Assembly: GCA_027068085.1 (NCBI GenBank)
Contig: JAMOUQ010000053.1
Coordinates: 1-64,000 of the forward strand
DNA from: Desulfobacteraceae bacterium
Lineage (GTDB): Bacteria > Desulfobacterota > Desulfobacteria > Desulfobacterales > Desulfosarcinaceae
Length of the DNA: 64,000 nt
Reading direction: 5' to 3'
In this document: piece after piece, positions 1-8,391 of the stretch
How positions within the stretch are numbered: position 1 is the first letter of the stretch
Layout: each line of letters starts with the position of its first letter
Program-made: the position numbers and the translations under genes
The notes under the pieces: generated by a model
Database searches by the model: none
What the model was told of the DNA's origin: nothing
Seen by the model: the letters and a program-made list of their open reading frames with translations, nothing else

Positions 1-4
1 GGCT

Positions 5-400
5 TTGTCATTGCGCAGTCAAAATGCTTCCCGGCCCGAGGGCGAAAATGTTCTGCCGGTTGTAAAAACAACTGCTTCGGTCGACAACGAGTCTGTAAAC
101 GAGCAGCCCGGCCCCCAAGAGGCGCCGGCTCCCAAAATGCCGGTACTGGCGAACCCGTCACGACCTGTCGAGCCGCCTCCCCCAAAGGGAAGGGACCTGC
201 AGCTGTATCTGGTGGGAGGTCTCGTCCTGCTGACCGTCATTATTCTGGGGCTGCTTGCTTCCATCATATTTTCCCGCAACAGGGGAAGTGCCGGCCGGGG
301 GCGGCTGGCAATCGACGAGCTGCTGCGCAAACAGGAAAAAAGGCTGAAAACCATAAACGCCCAGATCGACGAAGAGATGGAAAAATTCGACAAAATCTAA
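5..400 (+). CDS. Predicted single-pass membrane protein, function unknown
   Basis: The first usable start is a TTG at position 5 with no room for a visible ribosome site, and the frame is open to the window edge, so the true 5' end may lie outside. The 131-residue product has a proline-rich, low-complexity first half, one strongly hydrophobic segment at about residues 67-89, a basic stretch right after it, and a short charged helical tail (about 100-131) that could form a coiled coil. The basic stretch suggests a cytoplasmic C-terminus. It lies 13 bases before the next gene and probably shares its operon. I do not recognise the family. Confidence 0.55.
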   Translation: MSLRSQNASRPEGENVLPVVKTTASVDNESVNEQPGPQEAPAPKMPVLANPSRPVEPPPPKGRDLQLYLVGGLVLLTVIILGLLASIIFSRNRGSAGRGRLAIDELLRKQEKRLKTINAQIDEEMEKFDKI

Positions 401-413
401 TATAGGCCTCCAA

Positions 414-728
414 ATGGACGAAAAAAATCCATTGGTTATCAACCCCGGCCTGTCAAAGGCCGAAAAAGATGACCTTGAAAAAATGATCGGGCAGTTCCGG
501 CAGGAGCAGAAAAAGGCGTGCGACGAACCGGTCGATCCGGAGGCCATGCAAAAACAAATCGAGGCCATCAACAAGAGGCTGGCGTACCTGACCAAGATGT
601 TTCTCACCCTCGACAAGCGGATGCAGCCATTGTTCGAAACCATCCGTTTGACATGCCAAAAAAGCGATATTCTGAACCAGCGAATCGATGCCATCATTGA
701 AGCACTCAGGAACGGGGAAGAACTATGA
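414..728 (+). CDS. Small coiled-coil protein, function unknown
   Basis: This 104-residue soluble protein is rich in Lys, Glu and Gln, with heptad-like leucines through most of its length (for example around residues 40-70 and 80-104), which suggests a helical coiled coil. There is no signal peptide or membrane segment. Its stop overlaps the start of the next gene in an ATGA junction at 725-728, so the two are likely translationally coupled. It may be a structural or adaptor partner of the cNMP/PilZ protein; that is inference from position only. Confidence 0.6.
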   Translation: MDEKNPLVINPGLSKAEKDDLEKMIGQFRQEQKKACDEPVDPEAMQKQIEAINKRLAYLTKMFLTLDKRMQPLFETIRLTCQKSDILNQRIDAIIEALRNGEEL

Positions 729-1900
729 CTTTGAAAGAAACTCCGATACCGGAGGGCGGACACACCGGTGTAATCCAGCAGATTACCGAGGGAAAGCTCG
801 TGATCGGATCAGTGGCCGAAGCCCGGCAGCTGCTAAATATCTATCCTTCCGATCCGGCGCTCCAGCGTGTCTATGCCGATCTGCTGCTGGACGAAGGCCG
901 TCTTGGGGAAGCCCGCCGGATATATGGCGAGGCGGCCGAAGGTTTCATTGCCGCCGGAATGAACCTGCAGGCCATAGTGGCCAAGATTCTCCAGTGGAGC
1001 CTGCAAAAACCGGATCACGCCCAGGGCAGGGCCTTTCACACCCTGCTTCACGAAGGAGGCTCCGAGGCCAATCCGCTGCAACGCTTTTTTGCCCGCCTGT
1101 CCTACCCTGAGCTTGTAACCGTCATGCGCAGGCTGGTCCGGGTCCGGCTGCAAGCCGGCCAGGATGTGAAAAAAGCGGGCGATCCGGCCAAAGAAGTCTT
1201 TTTCGTGGTCAGTGGCACCCTGGAAGAATCCTATCCCGGGACCAGCCGGCAGGCCGCAACCCTGATAGCGGCTAACGACATCTTCGGGGACATATTCCCC
1301 CTGGACCGGGAAACCGCCTCCCGGGCGACCATCAAAGCGGTTACCGACGTCGAACTTGTCAAGATCGCCAAGCATGTTTTACGCTCGGCCTGCCACAAGC
1401 ATCCCCGTATCGAGCAGCTTCTGAGGCAGCTCCACAAGGCCGGCCAGTCGCACTCGAGGCCCTGGCAGACAGTAAGGCGTAACCGCCGCTACGGCCTGCC
1501 CACCAGGGTTGCACTTTACCTGGACGGTCAGTCCGGCACGCCGGCCAAAAGCCATGCAGGAATAGCCCTTGACCTGTCTGCGGGGGGCACCTGCATCGAG
1601 CTGACGCCCGAAACCGGCCTGCCCGTAAACCGGCCGGATATCGGCGACAAAGTGGCCATCCATCTGGACCTGCTCAACGATACCATAGCCCTCGACATCA
1701 CAGGAACCGTGGCCTGGATCCGCAGCAACGCCGGACAGCCGGAACCCATCCTGCTGGGTGTCAAGTTCGACGAACTGGAAACTGCTGACAGGGAGCTGCT
1801 GGAAGAATACTGTCTTGGAAGTATCGGAGAACAGAACCTGTTATGGTCATTGTGGGAGTCGATTATTCAACCGCAACGGGGGGTCAGCCAAAGCCAATGA
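725..1900 (+). CDS. TPR-like / cyclic-nucleotide-binding / PilZ signalling protein
   Basis: This 391-residue protein joins three modules. Residues 30-90 look like TPR helices. Residues about 120-235 resemble a cyclic-nucleotide-binding (CRP-type) beta-roll, with the pattern GDPAKEVFFVVSGTLEE. Residues about 255-375 form a PilZ domain: a basic cluster near RRNRRYGLPTR is followed by DLSAGG, close to the classic RxxxR and D/NxSxxG c-di-GMP motifs. There is no DNA-binding helix-turn-helix, so a direct transcription role is unlikely. It could read both a cyclic nucleotide and c-di-GMP. The stop overlaps the next gene by ATGA. Confidence 0.75.
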   Translation: MTLKETPIPEGGHTGVIQQITEGKLVIGSVAEARQLLNIYPSDPALQRVYADLLLDEGRLGEARRIYGEAAEGFIAAGMNLQAIVAKILQWSLQKPDHAQGRAFHTLLHEGGSEANPLQRFFARLSYPELVTVMRRLVRVRLQAGQDVKKAGDPAKEVFFVVSGTLEESYPGTSRQAATLIAANDIFGDIFPLDRETASRATIKAVTDVELVKIAKHVLRSACHKHPRIEQLLRQLHKAGQSHSRPWQTVRRNRRYGLPTRVALYLDGQSGTPAKSHAGIALDLSAGGTCIELTPETGLPVNRPDIGDKVAIHLDLLNDTIALDITGTVAWIRSNAGQPEPILLGVKFDELETADRELLEEYCLGSIGEQNLLWSLWESIIQPQRGVSQSQ

Positions 1901-2859
1901 AGACGACAGCAAACCGGGATCTCAAAGCATCGCAAACCGACACCCCCATTATCTGGGCCGTAGGCGGAGGCAAGGGAGGTGTCGGCAAGAGTATCGTCAG
2001 CATCCTGCTGGCGCTCAGCCTGGCCCGGCGGGGCCATTCCACCATCCTGGTCGATGCCGACCTGGGAGCCGCAAACCTCCACACCCTCATGGGCATAAAA
2101 ACCCCGGTCCGCACCCTCAACGATTTCCTGAACCGCAAGTATCGGCAACTCCGGCAAATCTGCATAAAAACAGAAGTCGACAATCTAGGGCTCATCTGCG
2201 GGGCGAGCGAGGTTTTGACCATGGCTAATCTCCAGTTCGCCCAAAAAACAAAAATATTCAAAAGTATCCAGACCCTGCCGGCCCGACACGTCGTGCTGGA
2301 TCTGGGGGCCGGCGCATCCTTCAATGTTCTCGATTTCTTCCTGATAGCCCATTTCCCCATAGTCGTTCTGACGTCCCAGCCGGTATCCATCCAGAATGCT
2401 TACGCCTTCGTGCGCAATGCCGTCTACCGCCGTCTGACCCGCACCGTCAGCCAAAAGCCCTCTGTCCTCGAGCTCATCAAGGCCGCCATGGATCCGAAAA
2501 ATGAAAACCAGCTGCGCACCATCCAGGAACTGCTGGCGGCAGTCGAAAACGCCAGCGGCAGCAAGTATAGCAGTATACTCCGGGAATCTGTCGGCAATAT
2601 CAAACCGTTGCTGGTAACCAACATGATACGCCACGAAAATGAGCAGAAGGCGGCCCGCATCATCCAGATGGTGGCCCAGAAATATTTGACCGTCCAAGCC
2701 CGGGACCTGGGAAGCATCAAATGGGACGCGGCCGTGGCCGGAGCCGTTTCCGAAATGGTCCCCATAAACAAATTGCCCCGGCAGACACCGGCCTTGCAGA
2801 ACGCAAACGAAATAATAGCCAAAACCCTGACCGGAGATGAGGGAGCACCGTCGAACTGA
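1897..2859 (+). CDS. MinD/FlhG-like ParA-family ATPase
   Basis: A deviant Walker A motif, GGGKGGVGKS, sits about 20-30 residues in, and LVDADLGAANLHTLMG follows, as in MinD and FlhG (YlxH) ATPases that dimerise on membranes and set pole or flagellum position. I chose the ATG at 1897, which overlaps the upstream stop (ATGA), over the in-frame ATG at 1843, which would overlap that gene by 58 bases. The product is 320 residues. No FliA or other flagellar gene is near. The next genes are MglB- and MglA-like, so a polarity role is plausible but inferred. Confidence 0.8.
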   Translation: MKTTANRDLKASQTDTPIIWAVGGGKGGVGKSIVSILLALSLARRGHSTILVDADLGAANLHTLMGIKTPVRTLNDFLNRKYRQLRQICIKTEVDNLGLICGASEVLTMANLQFAQKTKIFKSIQTLPARHVVLDLGAGASFNVLDFFLIAHFPIVVLTSQPVSIQNAYAFVRNAVYRRLTRTVSQKPSVLELIKAAMDPKNENQLRTIQELLAAVENASGSKYSSILRESVGNIKPLLVTNMIRHENEQKAARIIQMVAQKYLTVQARDLGSIKWDAAVAGAVSEMVPINKLPRQTPALQNANEIIAKTLTGDEGAPSN

Positions 2860-2945
2860 CCTGCCGGCCTCGACCTGCCGCCGCCCCGTCAAATCAGATG
2901 GCATTCATGCTAACATAGTGTCATAATTGACTATGATGTTTTTGT

Positions 2946-2974
2946 TTGACAGCCGTAACGCATTTTCCTATACT
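2946..2974 (+). promoter_or_regulatory. Sigma-70 type promoter for the MglB/MglA-like genes
   Basis: A perfect -35 hexamer TTGACA at 2946-2951 is followed, 17 bases later, by TATACT at 2969-2974 (five of six bases match the consensus). It lies about 90 bases before the roadblock gene, in the 208-base gap after the MinD-like gene. This suggests the MglB/MglA genes have their own housekeeping promoter even if upstream genes also read through. Confidence 0.7.
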
Positions 2975-3067
2975 CCTTGTACCTAATGTCAGCTTTACCA
3001 GCCGCCTTTCGTTCGCCTGCCGGCAGGTGCGCAGTGCCCGTATCATCAAAAGTAAGGAGGAGGCGTA

Positions 3068-3472
3068 TTGTCGTATATACTCGATCAAGAACAGCTAGAT
3101 GGCATAGAAAAAGTATTGCAGGAAGACCTGATGGAGCTTGGGCTCAAGTGTGTCATCCTCATCGACATGGCTGGCAACATAATTGCCAACCTGGACAACG
3201 GGGAGGTCGGGCATGATATCTATTCCCTGGCGGCTTTGGCCGCAGGCAATTTCGGTGCGGTTTGCGCCATGGCCGCCATAATCGGCGAAGACGATTTTGC
3301 TTTATTGTTTCACAAGGGGAAAAACGAAAATATCCACTTCAGCAAAGTGCTGGACGATTTCCTGCTGGTGACAATCTTCGGCAATGATGTGTCCTTGGGC
3401 TACTTACGCTTGAAGGTTGATGAATCGATTGAAAAAATAGGTCAGATTTTTCAAAAGACCCAAACTACCTGA
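3068..3472 (+). CDS. Roadblock/LC7 domain protein, MglB-like
   Basis: The 134-residue protein has the roadblock/LC7 pattern: an N-terminal helix, then CVILIDMAGNIIAN, a central helix of small residues and an FSKVLDDFLLVTIF strand. In Myxococcus MglB is the GTPase-activating partner of MglA and sits at one cell pole. The TTG start at 3068 is supported by an excellent ribosome site (AAGGAGGA) a few bases upstream. It is followed 64 bases later by an MglA-like GTPase, the expected partner. Confidence 0.82.
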   Translation: MSYILDQEQLDGIEKVLQEDLMELGLKCVILIDMAGNIIANLDNGEVGHDIYSLAALAAGNFGAVCAMAAIIGEDDFALLFHKGKNENIHFSKVLDDFLLVTIFGNDVSLGYLRLKVDESIEKIGQIFQKTQTT

Positions 3473-3536
3473 GGTCCTTCCTGAATCTGTTGTTTGTTTG
3501 CCCAGGCCAGCATATAAGCAAGCGAGGTATGCCTGC

Positions 3537-4142
3537 GTGGCGGTCATCAATATCAAAAAAAAGGAAGTCCAGATAAAAATAGTCTACGTGGGACCTGGCA
3601 GGGGAGGAAAGACCACCAACCTGGAATACATTTTCAGTAAAATCAGGCATCGTATTCAATCTGATCTGGTAAGCATAAAAACCCACGGAGACAGAACCCT
3701 TTTTTTTGACTTCCTGCCGTTCGCCCTGGGAGAGATAAAAGGATATAAAATAAAAACCCAGCTTTATACCGTTCCGGGCCAGGTAAAATACAACGCCACC
3801 CGTAAATTGGTCCTCAAGGGCGCCGACGGAGTGGTTTTCGTGGCAGACTCCATGGAGGTCATGCGTGAAAAAAATGTAAATTCTCTCAAGAATCTGGAAG
3901 AGAACCTGGCCTTTCACAATATTGACCTTTACAGCTTTCCGGTAGTAATGCAATACAACAAAAGGGATCTGGCGGCGGGCGGAATCCCTTTGCTCGACAT
4001 CCAGACACTTGAAAGTGATCTCAACAGCCGCCTCAAGGCTCCCAGTTTCCCGGCCAGTGCCATCAAGGGTGACAATGTTATCCGAACGGTCAAAAAAGCA
4101 ATTTCAACCACCATCTTAGCGGTACAACAGGAACTGCAATAG
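3537..4142 (+). CDS. MglA-like small Ras-family GTPase
   Basis: The motif GPGRGGKTTNLEYI is the characteristic MglA P-loop. A later NKRD (in MQYNKRDL) matches the guanine-specificity NKxD, and TVPGQ is the switch II DxPGQ-like element. I prefer the GTG at 3537 with GAGG upstream: it gives the N-terminus MAVINIKKKE typical of the family, and a 201-residue protein. MglA in its GTP form marks the leading pole and recruits motility or secretion machinery. Here it follows a roadblock partner directly, and an unknown coiled-coil gene comes 9 bases after. Confidence 0.88.
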   Translation: MAVINIKKKEVQIKIVYVGPGRGGKTTNLEYIFSKIRHRIQSDLVSIKTHGDRTLFFDFLPFALGEIKGYKIKTQLYTVPGQVKYNATRKLVLKGADGVVFVADSMEVMREKNVNSLKNLEENLAFHNIDLYSFPVVMQYNKRDLAAGGIPLLDIQTLESDLNSRLKAPSFPASAIKGDNVIRTVKKAISTTILAVQQELQ

Positions 4143-4151
4143 GAGGTCCAA

Positions 4152-4775
4152 GTGGATAGAAGCGACAAGGAACGCCTGGTCAGCGACATAGAAAATCAGC
4201 TGGATGATTTCTTTGGCGAGGATGAAAACGTATCCCGTGATCACGATGCGGACGGCGCACCGGCTCCCAACCCGCTTGAACAGCTCAAATCGGTTGTCCT
4301 GTCGATAGACTGGGAAATTACCGACGAGTGCCTGGTTGAGCTCGAACAAAGCGTAGACACCTTGATGGACACCTACAAGGATGACCGCTATACCCATACC
4401 ATGCTGAGAATGCTCAATGCCCTGGGGAAATATATCAAAAAGCGCAAGGCTCAGGCCCACCCCGATGCCATCAAACGGGTCATGTCTGTCTTCAAGAATC
4501 TGGAACAGATTGTTTCAACCGCCGGAATGTCGGAAAAGCGGAAAAAATCGATCGTGGCGGCTGAAATCCGCAGGTTCAAAGAACTGAAGGAGCGGGTGGA
4601 CAGCAAGCGTCGGGGCCGGGCCGCCGCTGCCGGCGATACGACAGCCGGGCAGAGGGCGACCGAGCTGGCAAATGAAATCGGCAAGGCGGTATCTGCGGCC
4701 ACAGCCTCGTTGAAAAAAGAACTGAAAGCCCTGAGGCAGAGGATAAAGGCGATCGAGAAAAAACTGAACATCTGA
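4152..4775 (+). CDS. Coiled-coil protein downstream of MglA, function unknown
   Basis: The GTG start follows a near-perfect AGGAGG site. The 207-residue protein has an acidic N-terminus, a mid-part of amphipathic helices and a C-terminal coiled coil (about residues 165-207, alternating Lys/Leu/Ile). No known domain was recognised. Its tight spacing (9 bases) to the MglA-like GTPase makes it a candidate GTPase effector or scaffold, which is inference. It is the last plus-strand gene before a change of strand; the 60-base gap to the ABC importer gene shows no clear terminator. Confidence 0.65.
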   Translation: MDRSDKERLVSDIENQLDDFFGEDENVSRDHDADGAPAPNPLEQLKSVVLSIDWEITDECLVELEQSVDTLMDTYKDDRYTHTMLRMLNALGKYIKKRKAQAHPDAIKRVMSVFKNLEQIVSTAGMSEKRKKSIVAAEIRRFKELKERVDSKRRGRAAAAGDTTAGQRATELANEIGKAVSAATASLKKELKALRQRIKAIEKKLNI

Positions 4776-4835
4776 AGCTGCCTGCCGGCACGCAGCAGCC
4801 GGCCGGCCCAACCGCGAAAGTTAACCATATCCGGT

Positions 4836-5891
4836 CTAGTCCGCGGTCTTCAAAGGCCTGATGATAGACCCCACATCTTCGATCCCTTCCAGGTCAGCCT
4901 GACGGGCAAAGCCGTCTGCCACCAAACCATCGACAGTACCTGAATCAGTCAGGCCGAAACGCACCATAAGATCGGCCAGATACTGCAGCTCCTCCCGGAC
5001 GGGAACGAAACGGTCGTAAACAATCCGATGGGCGGGGGTGGTCATGGCGTAGTAAACCAGATCTTCGGGCTGTCCCCAGTAGCCGGATGCGATCCGGGCC
5101 GCGCGGCGGGGATTTCTGCTGGCCCATATCCCTGATCTGGCCGCCGACTGGACCAGCTGGGCAACGATCCCGGGATGCCGTTTTATGAAGCTGTTTTTTA
5201 CCAGCATCAGGTTGCAGATAAAACCCGGCCAGATCTCTTCCACGTAAAACAGCCTGTCGGCGTTTCCGCTTTTCAATGTCTGGGCGGCAAACGGTTCGCC
5301 CACAAAATAGGCGTCCAGCGCCCCCGTGGCAAGGGCCGAAGCCATGTCCGGCGGATTCATCTCGACTATTCTTATCCCGTCTATGGAATGCTCGTCCATC
5401 TGGAGCAAAAGAGCCAGGTTGTGGCCCGAGTAACGCATGGGTACGGCAACGGTACGGCCCCGCAAGTCGGCCAGGCCGGAAGCCCCGGTACCCTTTTTCA
5501 CAACCATGGTGCTTTCATGCCGGTTGCCGATATAGACCACTTTGACATCCACCCCCTGCTGCCGCAAAACTATGGCCAGGGGGGCAATGATAAAGGCAGC
5601 CTGAATTTTTTCGTTACGCAGAGCCTCGGCCATCTCGGCAAAGGAAGAAAACTTCAGGGCCTCGAAGCGAATGCCATCTCCTTCTTTACTGGCATAGTCC
5701 AGCAAGGGCGCGGCCAGATTGGTGATAACCGGCATGTATCCCATCTTGACCACCGTGCGGGTGTCACGTGCCCCGTTAAAGATGTAATGCAGCCAGGAAA
5801 TCGCTGCGATCCATATAACTGACAGCAACACCAGCCGCACGCTCAGCGGAATCCGGACCACCTTCTTGCCGGCTGCATCGTCAGACCGCAT
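4836..5891 (-). CDS. ABC importer substrate-binding protein (SsuA/TauA/NrtA type)
   Basis: The 351-residue protein fits the NMT1/SsuA-like periplasmic binding family: KMGYMPVITNLAAPLL near the start, then ALRNEKIQAAFIIAPLAI, and GALDAYFVGEPFAAQ further on. An N-terminal hydrophobic segment (about 18-38) has no obvious cleavage site, so the protein may stay membrane-anchored. The gene overlaps the ATPase gene by 11 bases. The substrate could be a sulfonate, nitrate or another small organic ion; the sequence alone does not settle it. Confidence 0.82.
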   Translation of the reverse strand: MRSDDAAGKKVVRIPLSVRLVLLSVIWIAAISWLHYIFNGARDTRTVVKMGYMPVITNLAAPLLDYASKEGDGIRFEALKFSSFAEMAEALRNEKIQAAFIIAPLAIVLRQQGVDVKVVYIGNRHESTMVVKKGTGASGLADLRGRTVAVPMRYSGHNLALLLQMDEHSIDGIRIVEMNPPDMASALATGALDAYFVGEPFAAQTLKSGNADRLFYVEEIWPGFICNLMLVKNSFIKRHPGIVAQLVQSAARSGIWASRNPRRAARIASGYWGQPEDLVYYAMTTPAHRIVYDRFVPVREELQYLADLMVRFGLTDSGTVDGLVADGFARQADLEGIEDVGSIIRPLKTAD

Positions 5892-6678
5892 ACGGAACTC
5901 CGAGCATCAGGAAAATCTCGCTGCGCAGCCGGCTCAATTCCGGGGAACGCTCAAAATCCCTCGGCCTTGGGAAGTCCAGGGTCTGCTGGAGTTTCACCGT
6001 GGCCGGCCGGCCGCTCAGAACCACTATCCGGTCTCCCATTATCAGGGCGTCATCGATGTCGTGGGTAACCACAAGGGTGGTCTTACGCAGGAATTCATGC
6101 ATGTTGACCACCTCCTCGCGCATTTTCATGTGGGTAAGGAAATCGAGTCCGGAAAAAGGTTCATCCATTATCAACAGACTGGGATTGACCGCCAGGGCCC
6201 GCGCCAGCTCTGCCCGCCGCTGCATTCCTCCTGAAAGCTGGTGCGGATAATAAGACTCGAAACCTTCCAGCTCGACCATTTCAATGTATTCCCGGATCTT
6301 GTCCTCTTTCCGTGCCGAATCTTTCAGATGGCGCAAGCCCAAACCCACGTTTTCGGCCACAGTCATCCAGGGCAGCAACCCGCTGTACTGAAATACGAAA
6401 ATCGAATCCGAACGCGGGCCGGCAACTTCCTTGCCACCGATGAAAACCCTGCCTCCGGTAGGGCGATCAAACCCGGCAATTATCCTCAGCAGGGTCGATT
6501 TACCACAACCGGACGGACCCAGGATGCAGACCATCTCACCTTCTTTGAATTCAAGATCGATCCTGTCCAGAACCAAAACACGGTCCCCGGGTCTCTGGTT
6601 CGGCTCCTGGCGGCTCCTGCGGCGCTGGCGGCGGTTTACATACTCCTTGCTGAGGTTTTCCAGTCTGATCTCGGCCAT
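5881..6678 (-). CDS. ABC importer ATPase (SsuB/TauB type)
   Basis: This has a complete ABC ATPase core: Walker A GPSGCGKST, Q-loop FQYSGLLPW, signature LSGGMQRR, Walker B LLIMDEPF with the catalytic Glu, and the switch His in VVTHDIDDA. The 265-residue length fits SsuB/TauB. The start is uncertain: ATG at 6678 matches the family N-terminus, while a TTG at 6690 sits too close to the GGAG site. It lies between the binding protein and permease genes and energises the same importer. Confidence 0.9.
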   Translation of the reverse strand: MAEIRLENLSKEYVNRRQRRRSRQEPNQRPGDRVLVLDRIDLEFKEGEMVCILGPSGCGKSTLLRIIAGFDRPTGGRVFIGGKEVAGPRSDSIFVFQYSGLLPWMTVAENVGLGLRHLKDSARKEDKIREYIEMVELEGFESYYPHQLSGGMQRRAELARALAVNPSLLIMDEPFSGLDFLTHMKMREEVVNMHEFLRKTTLVVTHDIDDALIMGDRIVVLSGRPATVKLQQTLDFPRPRDFERSPELSRLRSEIFLMLGVPYAV

Positions 6679-6697
6679 GGATGTTCTCAAATCTCCT

Positions 6698-7456
6698 TTA
6701 CCTGGCCTGGGCCCCCCATCGGGCGGATTCGATCTTTGCCAAGCGCTTCATCAACGTATCCAACAGCAGGCCTATAATCCCTATTATTATCATCCCGTCC
6801 ATCACATAATCCATGCGGAGCGCATTTCTGGAATCCAGGATAAGGTATCCCAGACCTGACTGCACGGCGATCATTTCGGCGGCCACCACAACCAGCCAGG
6901 CAATGGTGACCGAAATCCGCAAAGCGGTGACCACCTCCGGCACTATGGCCGGTACAATCAACCGAAATATGGTTTCAAATTTTGAAAAATTGAAATTGGC
7001 GGCCACCTGGAAATAGGTTGGATTGATATTGCGGACAGCAATCGTGGTGGAAACGGTAAGTGGGAAAAAACTGGACAAAAAAATCAAAAAAATGGCCGGC
7101 CGATCGCCGATACCAAACCAGAGCATCGAAAGCGGTATCCATGCCAGAGGCGAAATAGGACGCAAAAACTGGATCAGCGGATTGGCCATGCGGTGCAGAA
7201 CCGTAACTCTTCCCAACAATATGCCAAGGGGAATGCCAAATACGATGGCAAGGTAAAAGCCCCAGGTGACCCGGTAGAGACTGGCGATGGTATGCTTGAG
7301 CAGGGTGCCGTTTTTGATCAGTTCAGCCATACCGGCAACCACGGTAAGCGGGTCGGGAAAGACATACCGGCTCCAGCCGCTGAAACGGGCAAGGATTTCC
7401 CACAGCACGATCAGCACCATGAAACTTACACTCGTATGTAAACGCGCCAGCTTCAT
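6698..7456 (-). CDS. ABC importer permease (SsuC/TauC type)
   Basis: The 252-residue membrane protein has about six hydrophobic segments and a typical coupling-loop region (FQVAANFNFSKFETIFRLIVPAIVPE). ATG at 7456 is preceded by AGGAG at good spacing, whereas the longer open frame upstream encodes an unlikely Arg/Gly-rich N-terminus. With the ATPase 19 bases downstream and the binding protein beyond, it forms one importer. The upstream neighbour is a TauE/SafE exporter, which fits sulfonate or sulfite handling. Confidence 0.88.
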   Translation of the reverse strand: MKLARLHTSVSFMVLIVLWEILARFSGWSRYVFPDPLTVVAGMAELIKNGTLLKHTIASLYRVTWGFYLAIVFGIPLGILLGRVTVLHRMANPLIQFLRPISPLAWIPLSMLWFGIGDRPAIFLIFLSSFFPLTVSTTIAVRNINPTYFQVAANFNFSKFETIFRLIVPAIVPEVVTALRISVTIAWLVVVAAEMIAVQSGLGYLILDSRNALRMDYVMDGMIIIGIIGLLLDTLMKRLAKIESARWGAQAR

Positions 7457-7632
7457 ATACGCTCCTGGCACAAAGTGCCGTCTGCCGGCCAGCTGAATGC
7501 CGGCAGGCCTTCCACATCCGTTGGACGCTCTAAGTCGACCTGCGCGCGGCGGTGCCATAAAACAGGAGGCCGCCATGCTTTAGCGCTTTTAAGTTTGTTG
7601 CCGCGGGCAAAGCACGCAGTTTTCCACAACAA

Positions 7633-8391
7633 TCAGTAAGCATTGTAAATCATGTGGATTGCCACCAGGGTCAGAAGAAAAATGAAAATCTCCTTAAGCT
7701 TACGGTCATTTATTTTCTCGTTGATCTTGGGGCCTATTTGTCCGCCCACCAAAACCCCCGGCACCGCCCAGGCCAGTATGCCCAGATCGGCGCGTGCTCC
7801 CATTGCCAGATGAATCGCGGCGGCAGCCACGCATATACCGAATATGGTTGCGATACTGGTGGCAACGGCCAAATTCATTTTCAGCCCCAGCCTGCCACGC
7901 AGCAAAGGGATCAGCCATTCGCCGATGCTGATGCTGAGCATCCCGCTGGCCACGGCCATGGCGGCCACTGCCCAGCTGTAAGGCAGCAGTTCCCTTACTT
8001 TGACACGGCTTCTGCCCGTATCGGTATAGCCCTGGCCGGAGGAAACGAACAAAAATGCGGTTGCCAGGGAAAATGCTCCCAGAATCAACTCCAGATTGGC
8101 CATGCTCAGCATCCCGGCCAAAATCGCCCCCAGGATCAGCCCCGGCACGGCTGACAACAGCAGGACCGGTGCCAGGGACGCCACGACCATATTCTTGTTC
8201 CAGAAAGCAAAGGTCGCCGACCCCATGCCGGCCACCTGGATCAACAGAGATGTCACGATTACCGTATCTTTGCCCAGCTTCATCAACAACAGCAAAAACG
8301 GCATCCATAGTATTCCGCCGCCGATGCCAACGGCAGAAACGATGGTGGCAATCATGACGCCGGCCGGCAGGGCAAACCAATCAGCCACCAT
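7633..8391 (-). CDS. TauE/SafE family anion exporter
   Basis: The 252-residue protein has seven to eight hydrophobic segments and the TauE/SafE hallmarks: an early GIGGGILWMPFLLLL and a later GVLVGGQIGPKINEKIN. Members export sulfite, sulfoacetate or related anions across the inner membrane. I chose the ATG at 8391, which overlaps the upstream HAMP gene by 11 bases, over a start at 8472 buried inside that gene. The overlap implies coupled translation. It precedes the SsuABC-like importer genes by about 180 bases. Confidence 0.82.
   Translation of the reverse strand: MVADWFALPAGVMIATIVSAVGIGGGILWMPFLLLLMKLGKDTVIVTSLLIQVAGMGSATFAFWNKNMVVASLAPVLLLSAVPGLILGAILAGMLSMANLELILGAFSLATAFLFVSSGQGYTDTGRSRVKVRELLPYSWAVAAMAVASGMLSISIGEWLIPLLRGRLGLKMNLAVATSIATIFGICVAAAAIHLAMGARADLGILAWAVPGVLVGGQIGPKINEKINDRKLKEIFIFLLTLVAIHMIYNAY

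Noticed and set aside
1843-1896. Upstream ATG extending the MinD-like protein
   Set aside because: It would overlap the previous gene by 58 bases; the ATG at 1897 makes a standard ATGA overlap.
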